NCBI GenBank assembly: GCA_965247245.1
Contig: CBDFGV010000003.1
Span: forward strand, 186,001 to 250,000
Source of the DNA: Tectiglobus sp965247245
GTDB taxonomy: Bacteria > Pseudomonadota > Alphaproteobacteria > Rhizobiales > Hyphomicrobiaceae
Reading direction: 5' to 3'
Length of the DNA: 64,000 nucleotides
The notes beneath the pieces were generated by a model. The model was given only the letters and a program-made list of their open reading frames with translations. It was not told the origin of the DNA and made no database searches. The stretch's first letter is position 1, and each line of letters starts with the position of its first letter. Shown here in pieces: positions 8,685 through 17,551 of this stretch. The position numbers were made by a program, and so were the translations under genes.

Positions 8685-8740
8685 TTACTCATTAGATTCA
8701 ATAAAGTGAGTCATTAGAACGTTTAGATATACTAATAAGT
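8685..8740. promoter_or_regulatory. Likely LysR operator region
   Basis: The divergent gap contains two direct copies of TCATTAG (cores at 8691-8695 and 8713-8717, 22 bp apart) and an inverted copy CTAAT at 8732-8736, so that ATTAG and CTAAT face each other across 14 bp. Repeated helically phased half-sites in a LysR-controlled divergent promoter are expected, but the exact T-N11-A box is not assigned. Confidence 0.45.
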
Positions 8741-8777
8741 AGCGAATTGGTAGCACAGAGCCGCAGGAAATCGAGCC

Positions 8778-9668
8778 ATGGAGCGCAAGATGATTGGCGG
8801 AGTGTGGATACCCCTGGTGACACCATTTCAGGATGGAGAGGTTGATCTGGCGAGCTACCGCAAGCTGGTCGATTACTACATCAAAGCTGGAGCTGCCGGT
8901 CTCTTTCCTTTAGGGACGACGGGGGAAGCGCCAACCCTCAACGATCACGAGATCGACAAGATCATCGCGGCAACGCTCGAAGTCGCTGATGGAGCAGTGC
9001 CGGTGTTGGTCGGCGCCGGCGGCAACGCAACCGCAAAGGTCATCGGCCAGATTGAACGCTTAAGCCGCTTCGAGTTTCAGGGCTTTGTTTCGGTATGCCC
9101 ATATTACAATCGTCCCACCCAGGATGGCATGCGCGAACATTTTAAGGCCATCGCCGGTGCCACGGATCGCGATATTCTGATCTACAACATTCCCTATCGC
9201 ACATCAGTCAACCTGACGAACGAGACGTTGTTGGAGTTGGCCGAGATCCCGAACATTGTCGGGGTCAAGGATAGTTCGGGCATTATCCTGCAATCGCTCG
9301 AGTTGCTCGCGCTCAGCCCACCGGATTTCTCCGTTCTGACCGGCGAAGATCCGATGTTCTTCACGTCGCTGTGCAATGGTGCCAGCGGTGGCATTCTGGC
9401 GGCAGCGCACATCGCACCGGAGCGCTACATTCGCATCGCAGAGCTTATTGCGGCGAATGACCTGAACGGCGCGCGCGCGATCTGGCGACCGTTGCAGCAG
9501 TTTATTCCAAAGCTCTTCCAGGAGGCTAATCCCATCCCTGTCAAACATTGTCTGTGGCGGCAGGGCCTGATCGCGTCACCGGAATGCCGCTTGCCACTGT
9601 CGAAGATCTCGGATGGTCTGGCCCATGAACTCGACGAGGTGCTTGCGGCCATAAGCCAAGACGGCTGA
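8778..9668 (+). CDS. DapA-family aldolase/lyase (not the biosynthetic dapA)
   Basis: A 296-residue class I aldolase of the DHDPS/N-acetylneuraminate lyase family. Schiff-base Lys164 (GVKDSS), Tyr136 (YNIPYRT), the GTTGE loop (residues 46-50) and the PYYNRPTQ segment near residue 110 are all present. A second copy at 27069-27959 is the standard dapA beside smpB, so this one, controlled by a divergent LysR gene and leading an operon with a flavin monooxygenase, RidA and DUF1028 genes, is more likely a catabolic aldolase acting on a keto acid. Substrate not predictable from sequence alone. Confidence 0.85.
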   Translation: MERKMIGGVWIPLVTPFQDGEVDLASYRKLVDYYIKAGAAGLFPLGTTGEAPTLNDHEIDKIIAATLEVADGAVPVLVGAGGNATAKVIGQIERLSRFEFQGFVSVCPYYNRPTQDGMREHFKAIAGATDRDILIYNIPYRTSVNLTNETLLELAEIPNIVGVKDSSGIILQSLELLALSPPDFSVLTGEDPMFFTSLCNGASGGILAAAHIAPERYIRIAELIAANDLNGARAIWRPLQQFIPKLFQEANPIPVKHCLWRQGLIASPECRLPLSKISDGLAHELDEVLAAISQDG

Positions 9669-9732
9669 TGCGGTATCATTTTCCGTGACGAAGGCGGTCG
9701 GATATGGTGGTGTTCAGGCAATACAAGGATAG

Positions 9733-11031
9733 ATGAACACCAAGGCCTCCATGTCAGTTGAAAAGATAGACACTCTTATTGTCGGCGCCGGCCAGGCCGG
9801 CATAGCCATGAGCGAGCACCTGACCAACAACGGCGTGCCGCACCTGGTTCTGGAGCGCAAACGCATTGCGGAACGCTGGCGCTCCGAGCGCTGGGACTCA
9901 CTCGTCGCCAACGGCCCGGCCTGGCATGACCGGTTCCCGAACATGGAGTTCAAGTGTGATCCAGATGCGTTTCCCGGCAAGGAGAGCGTCGCGGATTACT
10001 TTGTAGCCTACGCCGAGATGATCAAGGCGCCGGTGCGCACCGGGGTCGAGGTCAAACAGGCGCGCCGGACAAAAGGTGGGTCCGGGTTTGATGTCGAAAC
10101 CTCGGACGGCCTGATCCAGGCGGAACGTATCGTTGCGGCGACAGGGCCATTCCAAAAACCTGTCTTTCCAAAGATCGTACCCTCAGACGCTGGCATCTCG
10201 CAGATCCATTCGAACGACTACCACAATCCGGGTCAGTTGCCCGAGGATACAGTTCTGGTGATCGGCTCCGGGGCTTCCGGTGTTCAAATCGCAGATGAAT
10301 TACAGCGATCGGGACGCACTGTTTACCTATCTGTCGGTCCCCACCACCGTCCACCGCGTAGCTATCGTGGCCGCGACTATTGCTGGTGGCTCGGCGTGCT
10401 CGGCAAATGGGACATTCAGGCTATCGAACCCGGGCTTGAGCACATCGCCATCTCGGTGAGCGGGGCCTACGGTGGTTATTCCGTTGACTTCCGCCGGCTG
10501 GCCGCGCAAGGCATTACCCTTGTCGGCATGACGGACACTTACAAAGACGGCATTCTGCATTTCGCGCCCGACCTCGCCGAGAACATCGCGCAAGGTGATG
10601 CCAATTACTTATCCGTCCTGCAGGAAGCCGATGCATTCGCCGAGCGTCATGGTTTGGATCTACCGGATGAGAGCGAGGCGCACGTATTAGATCCGGATCC
10701 AGAGTGCCTCACCAAACCGATCCTTGAGTTGAACCTGACTGAGGCGGAGGTTTCCGCCATCATCTGGGCCACGGGATACACGGTGGATTACAGCTGGCTC
10801 CAGGTCGACACCTTCGATGACAACGGCCGCCCGAACCATACCCGCGGTGTGTCGCAAGAGCCTGGCATTTATTTCCTCGGCTTGCCCTGGCTTTCGCGAC
10901 GCGGGTCATCGTTTATCTGGGGCGTCTGGCATGACGCTCGGTTCATCGCGGATCAAATTGCGATTCAGCGCAACTATCTCGACTATCACAACCAGGTCCA
11001 AGCCCGGTCACAGGCGTCGGCGTCCGGTTGA
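9733..11031 (+). CDS. Flavin-containing monooxygenase-like oxidoreductase
   Basis: A 432-residue FAD- and NAD(P)H-dependent enzyme. The first Rossmann motif is at about residues 14-21 (IVGAGQAGIAMSE), the second at about 176-185 (VLVIGSGASGVQIADEL), and an ATGP segment (residues about 136-139) and ATGY (about 344) are typical of the FMO/CzcO-like group. Such enzymes oxygenate N, S or carbonyl groups. It begins 64 bp after the DapA-like gene and 36 bp before RidA, so it is part of that operon. The product may be a reactive imine or keto compound, consistent with RidA next door. Confidence 0.85.
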   Translation: MNTKASMSVEKIDTLIVGAGQAGIAMSEHLTNNGVPHLVLERKRIAERWRSERWDSLVANGPAWHDRFPNMEFKCDPDAFPGKESVADYFVAYAEMIKAPVRTGVEVKQARRTKGGSGFDVETSDGLIQAERIVAATGPFQKPVFPKIVPSDAGISQIHSNDYHNPGQLPEDTVLVIGSGASGVQIADELQRSGRTVYLSVGPHHRPPRSYRGRDYCWWLGVLGKWDIQAIEPGLEHIAISVSGAYGGYSVDFRRLAAQGITLVGMTDTYKDGILHFAPDLAENIAQGDANYLSVLQEADAFAERHGLDLPDESEAHVLDPDPECLTKPILELNLTEAEVSAIIWATGYTVDYSWLQVDTFDDNGRPNHTRGVSQEPGIYFLGLPWLSRRGSSFIWGVWHDARFIADQIAIQRNYLDYHNQVQARSQASASG

Positions 11032-11067
11032 ACCAAACCCGATCACCGCAGACATTGAGACAAGCAC

Positions 11068-11481
11068 ATGATCCACAAGCGCATTCGTCCGTTCAATACC
11101 CGCGACACCTACCCGGAGCAGAAACTCGACAATGACCTCTGCCATGCGGTCGTGGCGCGTGGCGCCATGGTGTTCCTGCGCGGTCAATGCCCGCAGAACA
11201 TTGAGGATGCCAAGAACATCGACAGCCATGACCCGGTCGAGCAGACCCACAAGGTTATGCAGAACATCAAGCAGCTCATTGAAGAGGCCGGCGGTGAGAT
11301 GAGCCACCTGGTCAAGTTGGTGGTCTACATTACGGATGTTCGCCATCGCGAAGCGGTTTACCGAACCATGGGCGAGTACATCAAAGGCGTGCATCCGGTC
11401 TCGACGGGCTTGGTCGTACAGGCCTTGGCACGGCCGGAATGGCTGGTCGAAATCGACGCCACCGCTGTCATTCCGGATTGA
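11068..11481 (+). CDS. RidA/YjgF family protein
   Basis: A 137-residue member of the RidA (YjgF/YER057c/UK114) superfamily. Archetypal RidA hydrolyses reactive enamine/imine intermediates to keto acids and ammonia. The family pattern is seen in FLRGQCPQN, the helix HKVMQNIKQLIEEAGG, VVYITDVRHR and the C-terminal LARPEWLVEIDATAV, where Arg and Glu would contact a carboxylate. It follows the monooxygenase by 36 bp and precedes DUF1028 by 12 bp. In this setting it may clear an unstable imine made by the neighbouring enzyme; that is inference. Confidence 0.9.
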   Translation: MIHKRIRPFNTRDTYPEQKLDNDLCHAVVARGAMVFLRGQCPQNIEDAKNIDSHDPVEQTHKVMQNIKQLIEEAGGEMSHLVKLVVYITDVRHREAVYRTMGEYIKGVHPVSTGLVVQALARPEWLVEIDATAVIPD

Positions 11482-11493
11482 GGACGAGCATCC

Positions 11494-12168
11494 ATGACAT
11501 TCTCTCTCGTTGCGCGCTGTGCTGAGACCGGCATGTTCGGTGTAGCAGTATCTTCCTCATCACCAGCCGTTGCAGCGCGGTGTGCTTATGCAGAAGCCGG
11601 CACCGGTGCTGTCGCCAGTCAGAACGTTACCGATCCAACGCTGGGAACACGCGGGCTCGACCTGATGCGCTGCGGAGCGACAGCCGAAGAAGCCATTGCG
11701 ATCATTCGGCGGACGGCAGCACACATCGACTACCGTCAGGTCCTGATCGTCGACAGCAACGGCGGTGCAGCCATTCATTCCGGCGGGAATGCCCTGGGCA
11801 CCTGGTCAGAAGCGAAGGCCATGGATGTTGCAAGTGGCGGTAACCTGCTTGCTGATGCACGGGTGCCGCAGGCGATTGTCGATGGGTTTCTCGCGAGTCA
11901 GGGCCACCTCGGTGATCGGTTGCTGGCCGCGATGCAAGCCGGTCTGACCGCGGGCGGAGAGGCCGGTCCTGTCCATTCCGCCGGGATGAAGATCGTCGAT
12001 CACGTGGCCTGGCCGATTGTTGATCTCAGATGTGACTGGACTGAGGACTGTCCCATCGCTGCCATTGCATCCGCTTGGCAAGTTTACAAACCGCAGATCA
12101 AGGATTACGTGCAGCGCGCCATCAATCCAACCGAAGCACCAAGCTACGGCGTGGCAGGGGACGAGTGA
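11494..12168 (+). CDS. DUF1028 putative Ntn-hydrolase
   Basis: A 224-residue DUF1028 protein. The N-terminal MTFSLVARCAETGMFGVAVSS is the family signature: the chain begins with a strand carrying Thr2/Ser4, candidates for an N-terminal nucleophile in this Ntn-hydrolase-like family. Also typical are ASQNVTDPTLG and GNLLADARVPQAIVDGF. Members are often found near RidA, peptidase or amidohydrolase genes, but no reaction is established to my knowledge. It is the last gene of the operon and converges on the outer-membrane protein gene at 12297. Confidence 0.88.
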   Translation: MTFSLVARCAETGMFGVAVSSSSPAVAARCAYAEAGTGAVASQNVTDPTLGTRGLDLMRCGATAEEAIAIIRRTAAHIDYRQVLIVDSNGGAAIHSGGNALGTWSEAKAMDVASGGNLLADARVPQAIVDGFLASQGHLGDRLLAAMQAGLTAGGEAGPVHSAGMKIVDHVAWPIVDLRCDWTEDCPIAAIASAWQVYKPQIKDYVQRAINPTEAPSYGVAGDE

Positions 12169-12296
12169 GCAGGAACGGTTGCGGAGCATCCTGCAACTAC
12201 TTGGATGGCGGTCCACCGCGCGGCACCAACGAACCGGACAGTTCAGGTGCTGAAACAGAAGTCTGCGTTGTTAACAGCTGACTGGCAGCGGCTACT

Positions 12297-13379
12297 TCAG
12301 AAGCGCGCACCGAAAGACACTGTTCCGCCCAGGATTGCTAGGTGTTGATTGTCTTCTTGTTGATCGCTGGTGCCGTCAAGAATGTTGGCCGCCCGCGGCA
12401 TGTACATAGCTTCGACGGCTCCTCGGAAAAAGAGTGTCGTCGAACCCCACGCGCGTTGATACTCGAACCCTGCACTGGCCTCATAGTAATCAAAGACGTC
12501 ATCGACAACGTATAGGAAGTCGTCGCCGACATTGGTGTCGGCGCGCACTTCGCCTGCAACAAAACCACCTCGAAAAAGTGCAAACGGCGCAAAGCCGCTG
12601 TCTGTGCGGCGGCGGAGCTCAAGGCTGGCCATAGGTCCGACGCCCTTAAACGTACTTACCTTAGATACGGTATCGTTCCCGCTTTTCTTGGTTTCGGCTC
12701 GTGTCGTCATGTCGAGGTATCTTGCGCCGAGGCTCCAGATGACATCCCAGTTGACCCAGGTGTCATGATAGGCCATTTCGAGATCTGCGGTGGCGTACTT
12801 GAGACGCTCCTTGGCCCAGCCATCCGAGTCTTCGTAAGTCTCGCTCGTCGACGACAGGTCGAAGTATCGCGCGCGCAGGCCATATCCTTGTTCGCTGAAC
12901 CAGCTGAGCCAAACACGGGGTGAAACGCTCGCTCCATGGTTCGGTGTCCGCGATACGGTGTTGCAACAGCTCCCTCCATGTTCCTGTCCAAGGATCGGCT
13001 TGGCGATGACAGCCTCAATGCCAGCTTCCAGGCCGGAGATCTTGCGCCGAGAGGGAGGCGCTGCACTGTCTGCCAGTTCGTCCTTGAACGACGGATTGAT
13101 CGGCTTGGCCGGATGGCCGCTCGTGGGCTTCATCGACGTCGATGTTTGCCACGTCCCGTTACCTCGAGTTGCGACGCCCCGAGTGGTCACTTCGCGTGCC
13201 TTGCCCTCCGAAGCGGGCTCCTTGAGAGCGCCGGCTTCCCGTAAGGATCGTATCGTCTCTTGTGCCACCTTGCGCGCGAAGGCATCGAGATCGATTTTCT
13301 GCGCGTCGACTTTCTGGGCGTAGGCCGCTGCGGACCACGCAGCCAGCATAAGCGATAAAACAAAAGTTCGGGTCAGCAT
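12297..13379 (-). CDS. Outer-membrane beta-barrel protein (Lpg1974-like)
   Basis: A 360-residue exported protein: signal peptide at residues 1-21 (cleavage after AYA), a charged, Ser/Pro-rich linker up to about residue 110, then alternating amphipathic strands with many aromatic residues (VWLSWFSEQGYGLRARYF, ASLELRRRTDSGFAPFALFRGG in part) and a final strand ending in Phe (VSFGARF), the usual signal for BAM-mediated assembly. A Cys pair (SCCNTV) lies near residue 140. The barrel resembles Lpg1974-type putative pore proteins. It is transcribed alone; 13380-13771 upstream holds its promoter region and nothing else I can support. Confidence 0.75.
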   Translation of the reverse strand: MLTRTFVLSLMLAAWSAAAYAQKVDAQKIDLDAFARKVAQETIRSLREAGALKEPASEGKAREVTTRGVATRGNGTWQTSTSMKPTSGHPAKPINPSFKDELADSAAPPSRRKISGLEAGIEAVIAKPILGQEHGGSCCNTVSRTPNHGASVSPRVWLSWFSEQGYGLRARYFDLSSTSETYEDSDGWAKERLKYATADLEMAYHDTWVNWDVIWSLGARYLDMTTRAETKKSGNDTVSKVSTFKGVGPMASLELRRRTDSGFAPFALFRGGFVAGEVRADTNVGDDFLYVVDDVFDYYEASAGFEYQRAWGSTTLFFRGAVEAMYMPRAANILDGTSDQQEDNQHLAILGGTVSFGARF

Positions 13380-13771
13380 CTCTATATCCCCATCCGGGAA
13401 GTCACGGTTCGAGGATGATCGCGGCGCACGTCACGAAGCCATTGCACGAAGTTCTGCTGACAACGCTTTAGCAACGAAGCAAGTCCTCACGCGCGGTAGC
13501 AACTGAATCAGCGCACTTTCCTCACGCAAGAAGGAGTAAGCCGAGAGGGAGCCGCATCGTTATGCTGGAAACGATCGGATTAAGATTGCTGTGGGAAGAA
13601 TTGAGACCGCAAAAACAGATGCTTGCGGATGTGAATACGCACCTAGCGCAGACATGTTGCTGTGCGGTTTCAGTCAAGAAATATCCAAGTGATCATCCGC
13701 ATTGGGTATGGCTCATGACATCACAAGCCTGCCGGCGTTATGTAACGATCGTATAGGGCGGCTCTCACCGG

Positions 13772-15166
13772 CTATTCCGAAATACGCAGGTCCGCAATCT
13801 TCAAGGCAATGTCCCTGAAGGCCGACTTCAGTGCCTCACCATTCGAAGCATTATAATAGTGCTGCGCTGACGTCGCGCATTGCTGCATCGTGATGTCAGG
13901 CGAGCTGTTCTGCGAGATCTGGAAGCCGACGGTGTAGACCGTAATGCCGGTGTTCTTCATCTCGGTGCAGATCTCGCGCGCCTGTGTCGTCGAGTTGTAC
14001 CCGGAAAAGTAGGTGTTATAGGACCCGTCGGTCATCAGGATCGCAATCTTGTAGAGCTTCGGTGAGCCGTCACTATTCTGCTGTGACAGCATTGTGTAGG
14101 GGTAAGCTTCGCTTGCCGTTGGCCAGACCGAATTCCAATTCGGAGACAACAGATACCAGGCCCACTGCGTACCCAAGTGGCCGGCCGTGCCGCCGCTTGT
14201 CGGAAACGCATCGATATTGTTTTTCAGCGTTGTTTTATCGCTCGTCATCGGCGTGATAACGGTGTTCGGCCTACAGGCGTATTCGTAGTTCACAATGTAC
14301 AGCCGGTCGGTGGATGTATCACCATAGAACTTGAAGTAGTTGCCGGAGCCAGGTGCATCGTCCGTGTAGCGGCTTGTTGTGTTGCGCTCCTTGATGCAGG
14401 TGTACTTGTCACCGTCGTCCAGAATGTCCTTTGTCGTCGTTGTTGTCGAACAGCTCCGTCGCCAGCCCCAGCCGCTGCACCGCGTGACCGTGCTGGTCAT
14501 GATGTTTGCGTTCGGTCCAGCGACCTGCTGAAAGTACTCAGCGCCGACATTCACGTATTCCGCGAACGGCGCCAGTCCGATACGCGATGTGTAATTGCTT
14601 TGATCATCCCACACGACGATGTCGACGAGGTCTTTGGCGGCAGCCTTAAGGTCCGTCATCTTCGAGCCGCCCATAGAACCGGTCGTGTCGAGCATCATGG
14701 CAATCTCGACATGCGCTCCGGAATTGCCGCCAGCAGCAAGAACGGCTTTTGACGTCAAGTTCACAGCGAGTGAATCGATCCCGACAACCTTCAGGAACAC
14801 GGTTTCAACGGAGGATGCAGAGGTGCCGGTAATCTCATTGTTGGCAATAGAGAAGCTGGTCGAGTCGTTGGAGAGCACCCCAGGATTGTTGAGGTTGTAA
14901 TAGTCCTGCGCAGCCGCAACCGCGTCCGCATTTGTCTTACCAGCAAGCTGCAGGACCCTGCCGCCGGCGAGAACGGCGGCATCCATGGCGTTGTGGGTTT
15001 TACTCTTCGCGGACAACCAGCGCCCAAAGTCGATCGCACCACCAGCCAGCGCCACCGAAGCGGTCAGCATCAATGCGAACATAATCGCTATTGATCCGCG
15101 TTTATCGTGAGTGAACGACCGAACCGCGCCTTTCAGCAGCTCGAACGTCGCAAAGCCAGCAGACAT
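13772..15166 (-). CDS. TadG-like protein with vWA domain
   Basis: About 464 residues from MSAGFATFELL. Residues about 25-55 form a TadE/TadG-type N-terminal membrane segment (RGSIAIMFALMLTASVALAGGAIDFGRW), here quoted by position only beyond the first part: residues 23-42 are the hydrophobic core. A von Willebrand A domain follows from about residue 160, with the metal-site motif DTTGSM (Asp-x-x-Gly-Ser) and ILMTDGSYNT. Such proteins accompany Flp/Tad pilus loci, yet no other tad gene is in the window. In-frame starts at 15178 (ATG) and 15190 (TTG) are possible. An inverted repeat covers the region just upstream. Confidence 0.85.
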   Translation of the reverse strand: MSAGFATFELLKGAVRSFTHDKRGSIAIMFALMLTASVALAGGAIDFGRWLSAKSKTHNAMDAAVLAGGRVLQLAGKTNADAVAAAQDYYNLNNPGVLSNDSTSFSIANNEITGTSASSVETVFLKVVGIDSLAVNLTSKAVLAAGGNSGAHVEIAMMLDTTGSMGGSKMTDLKAAAKDLVDIVVWDDQSNYTSRIGLAPFAEYVNVGAEYFQQVAGPNANIMTSTVTRCSGWGWRRSCSTTTTTKDILDDGDKYTCIKERNTTSRYTDDAPGSGNYFKFYGDTSTDRLYIVNYEYACRPNTVITPMTSDKTTLKNNIDAFPTSGGTAGHLGTQWAWYLLSPNWNSVWPTASEAYPYTMLSQQNSDGSPKLYKIAILMTDGSYNTYFSGYNSTTQAREICTEMKNTGITVYTVGFQISQNSSPDITMQQCATSAQHYYNASNGEALKSAFRDIALKIADLRISE

Positions 15167-15183
15167 CTTACGCCCCATTAAGG

Positions 15184-15230
15184 AAAACAACTTAGTTCCA
15201 TTATGCGTGAACTAAATTAAAAGTTGTTTT
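15184..15230. promoter_or_regulatory. Nested inverted repeat before the TadG-like gene
   Basis: Outer arms AAAACAACT (15184-15192) and AGTTGTTTT (15222-15230) enclose inner arms TAGTTC (15193-15198) and GAACTA (15209-15214). In the mRNA this gives a stem-loop directly before the start codon, suited to translational control or a dimeric repressor site. The rest of 15231-15387 has no visible feature. Confidence 0.45.
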
Positions 15231-15387
15231 ACCTTAATAAGCACACGCATAAGTTGCATTGAGATGATGTGCTGAGGGCGTGTTGCGGGCGTTTGTCACT
15301 TGAATGGCCCGGCAACGTTCTCGAAGTTGGCCACGCGTTAAGACCTGGTTTAGATCCGGATCTGGCTGATGAACGTCCCAGACGCCT

Positions 15388-16461
15388 TTAGCCAAACGCA
15401 CGCATAATCCGAGCCCAGTCCTCGATGGCATCTTCCTGGCCCGGCGTAATCTGGATGGTGAACTCGCTGTAGCCAGCATCACGCAATGCAGCGATCCTGT
15501 CTTTCAGAACCGCTTCGGTTGCTGTGAAGCTCGTGTCGCGAATGAGTTCTGCCGTCACGAACTCGCGTTCCTCCGGCTTCACGAACATCAAATGCCCGCG
15601 GTGATTCATGAGATACTTGGCATCCGACGGCTCAAACGTATTGACCGCGAGGTCGACATATTTCTGGATCGCCTCGGCCGCTGCCGGCGGGATCCCCGAT
15701 GAGTTCGGCAGACCGGCAATGGCTTCATCGGCAGCGCGGTGCAGGATCACCGCAGCGCGTGGACCGGCCTGCGCCATCGCACGCTCGGAATTGAACGGTT
15801 CGCCATCGCCCAAGACGCAGCCAAGCGCAAACGCTGTCGCGGTCAGTTCGCTCGCCGCGTGGCCGGCATCTGCCCAAGATTGCTGCATCGCTTGCAACGT
15901 CGTGACGCCGTATTCGACGTCGCCGATAAAGTTGAGCCAACCGGCTTTCAGCTTGGCGGTCAGCGCGCGCGATCGTGGACCATAGGCGGAAACATAGAGG
16001 CCGACTGGATCGGCCACATTGATCAAGCCGGCATCAGCATTGAGAAACTTGATCTTGCGCTTCTTGCCTTCAAAGGAGGTCTCAACAATCTCATCTGCTA
16101 ACAGGCCGTAGACGACGCGGATATAGTCTTCCATGTCGGCCAGCTTCATCGCCCCAAGTCCCATGGCGCGGCGGCCTGTGAAGCCGGTGCCGACGCCAAA
16201 GTCAATCCGACCCGGAGCCAGGTGATTGAGAGATGCAAACGCGTTGGATGCCACCGGTGCAATGCGGTTGGTCGGGATCAGCACGCCGGTTCCAAGTCGG
16301 ATGCGCTCGGTTTTGACCGCGGCAGCACCCATCGCAACGAAGCAGTCCGCGCTCAGCATCTGCGTGTCGTAAAACCAGGCGCGTTTGAACCCGAGTTCCT
16401 CTGCGCGTTGGACAAGCTTCCAGCTATCAGAAGCCGTCGCCATGGCAATCGCGAAATCCAT
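15388..16461 (-). CDS. Luciferase-like (LLM) flavin oxidoreductase
   Basis: A 357-residue protein of the bacterial luciferase-like monooxygenase superfamily (TIM barrel using reduced FMN or F420). Start MDFAIAMATAS is chosen because GGGAGGAAAA lies just upstream. Family features: AEELGFKRAWFYDTQ (residues about 19-33), IRLGTGVLIPTNR, the GRIDFGVGTGF loop and VSAYGPRSRALTAKLKAGW. It resembles the group annotated as F420- or FMN-dependent 5,10-methylene-H4MPT-reductase-like proteins. It stands alone, so the substrate is unknown. F420 use cannot be decided from the sequence. Confidence 0.85.
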   Translation of the reverse strand: MDFAIAMATASDSWKLVQRAEELGFKRAWFYDTQMLSADCFVAMGAAAVKTERIRLGTGVLIPTNRIAPVASNAFASLNHLAPGRIDFGVGTGFTGRRAMGLGAMKLADMEDYIRVVYGLLADEIVETSFEGKKRKIKFLNADAGLINVADPVGLYVSAYGPRSRALTAKLKAGWLNFIGDVEYGVTTLQAMQQSWADAGHAASELTATAFALGCVLGDGEPFNSERAMAQAGPRAAVILHRAADEAIAGLPNSSGIPPAAAEAIQKYVDLAVNTFEPSDAKYLMNHRGHLMFVKPEEREFVTAELIRDTSFTATEAVLKDRIAALRDAGYSEFTIQITPGQEDAIEDWARIMRAFG

Positions 16462-16832
16462 GATGGTTTTCCTCCCCGTGTCGTTTTGAGAGCGTATCAT
16501 GAATTCCGAGCGCGCGCGGTCTGGATGAGGATGTTTGCGTCGAGTGCTGCTCGGCACCCTCGTCTCTCTACAAAGACGGTTCAAGGCTACAGTGAGAGAA
16601 AGACCCTGCCTAACAAAGGACGGAGATTTCGATCACGGAGCCTTGAAGCCAATGAAGGCCTTGTTTTGACGCGATAAAGCGGGTTCTGACGCCACTTTGC
16701 CAACATGAACGTAACATAACAGACCCTTCCATTTCCGTTCAGATGGCGCCGGCTAGGTTCCATTCATCGGCTGCCGGGAGGTGGCCATCACACCGGGACA
16801 TCAGTCCAGTAACCTCGTGGGAAGGGGAAACC
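16462..16832. other. Divergent intergenic region
   Basis: This 371-bp gap lies between divergent genes and must hold both promoters. I see no long repeat, RNA gene or convincing reading frame in it. Confidence 0.4.
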
Positions 16833-17423
16833 ATGTTCAACAGTTTCAAGACATCTGGCACAGGCAAGATTCTGGTAGCGTCAGCTGTACTCGCCTTTGG
16901 GTCAATCACTGCCGCTGGGTCGTTAGCGGCTGGCGAAGCTGGCCAGGGTCGTGATACGCCAAGATCAGCCAACTATTATACTAAGAATAGTCACAAAGTT
17001 ACTCACAATCGCAAAAAGGCAAAGAGCAATGCCAGGCGCCGGAATAAGCGCGCCAAGCGAAATGTTGCGCGCAATCATGTTGCTCCACGCGCGCACATTC
17101 GAAAAGAGCGACGCAATGATCGCATCAAGCGTAACGTCAAGCGCGCCATCGGCATCATCGCCAGCGGTGTCCTAAATGAGCCGAGAGTCATCTACCGCGA
17201 CTACGGTCCGCGCCGCGGTTTTAGAGGCCGACACTTCAATGACTTCTGTGTTGCCGTTGCTCGCACCCGTGGTGGATATGGCCGTCGTCTGGGCATCCGT
17301 GCGGAAGGTCATGGCCGCCGTGCATGCCGCAAAGCAATGCGTCGCTGCAATCGTCGACTGGACTTCCGTCAGTCAACCGGCCGCAACCCTTACGCAGCAT
17401 GTGTTGTCGCACGTCGCGGATAA
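16833..17423 (+). CDS. Secreted, highly basic protein
   Basis: A 196-residue protein starting at MFNSFKTSGTG after a GAAGGGGA ribosome binding site. Residues 1-32 are a signal peptide (ILVASAVLAFGSITAAGSLAAG). Residues about 45-110 are dominated by Lys, Arg and Asn (for example KKAKSNARRRNKRAKRN). The C-terminal 75 residues contain four Cys (FCVA, RACRK, RRCNRR, AACVV) that could form two disulfides. No family recognised. A periplasmic or surface protein that binds polyanions such as nucleic acid or LPS is possible, but this is inference from charge alone. Confidence 0.7.
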   Translation: MFNSFKTSGTGKILVASAVLAFGSITAAGSLAAGEAGQGRDTPRSANYYTKNSHKVTHNRKKAKSNARRRNKRAKRNVARNHVAPRAHIRKERRNDRIKRNVKRAIGIIASGVLNEPRVIYRDYGPRRGFRGRHFNDFCVAVARTRGGYGRRLGIRAEGHGRRACRKAMRRCNRRLDFRQSTGRNPYAACVVARRG

Positions 17424-17466
17424 TCAAGCCGCTGAGAGTAACTGCGTAAAGTACCAGAGTTTGCGG

Positions 17467-17490
17467 AACAGGCCCTTCGGGGCCTGTTTT
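17467..17490 (+). terminator. Rho-independent terminator
   Basis: A 9-bp perfect stem AACAGGCCC/GGGCCTGTT with a stable TTCG loop followed by a short T-run, 44 bp after the stop of the basic secreted protein. A good intrinsic terminator. Confidence 0.88.
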
Positions 17491-17551
17491 GCTATTGGGC
17501 GGCTGCAACCAAGACAGAAGCGATACTTGATCGGCGGCAAGCACAATTGAT

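Noticed and set aside
13562..13756. 64-residue plus-strand frame between two minus-strand genes
   Set aside because: No ribosome binding site, no family pattern and an odd Cys cluster; more likely intergenic.
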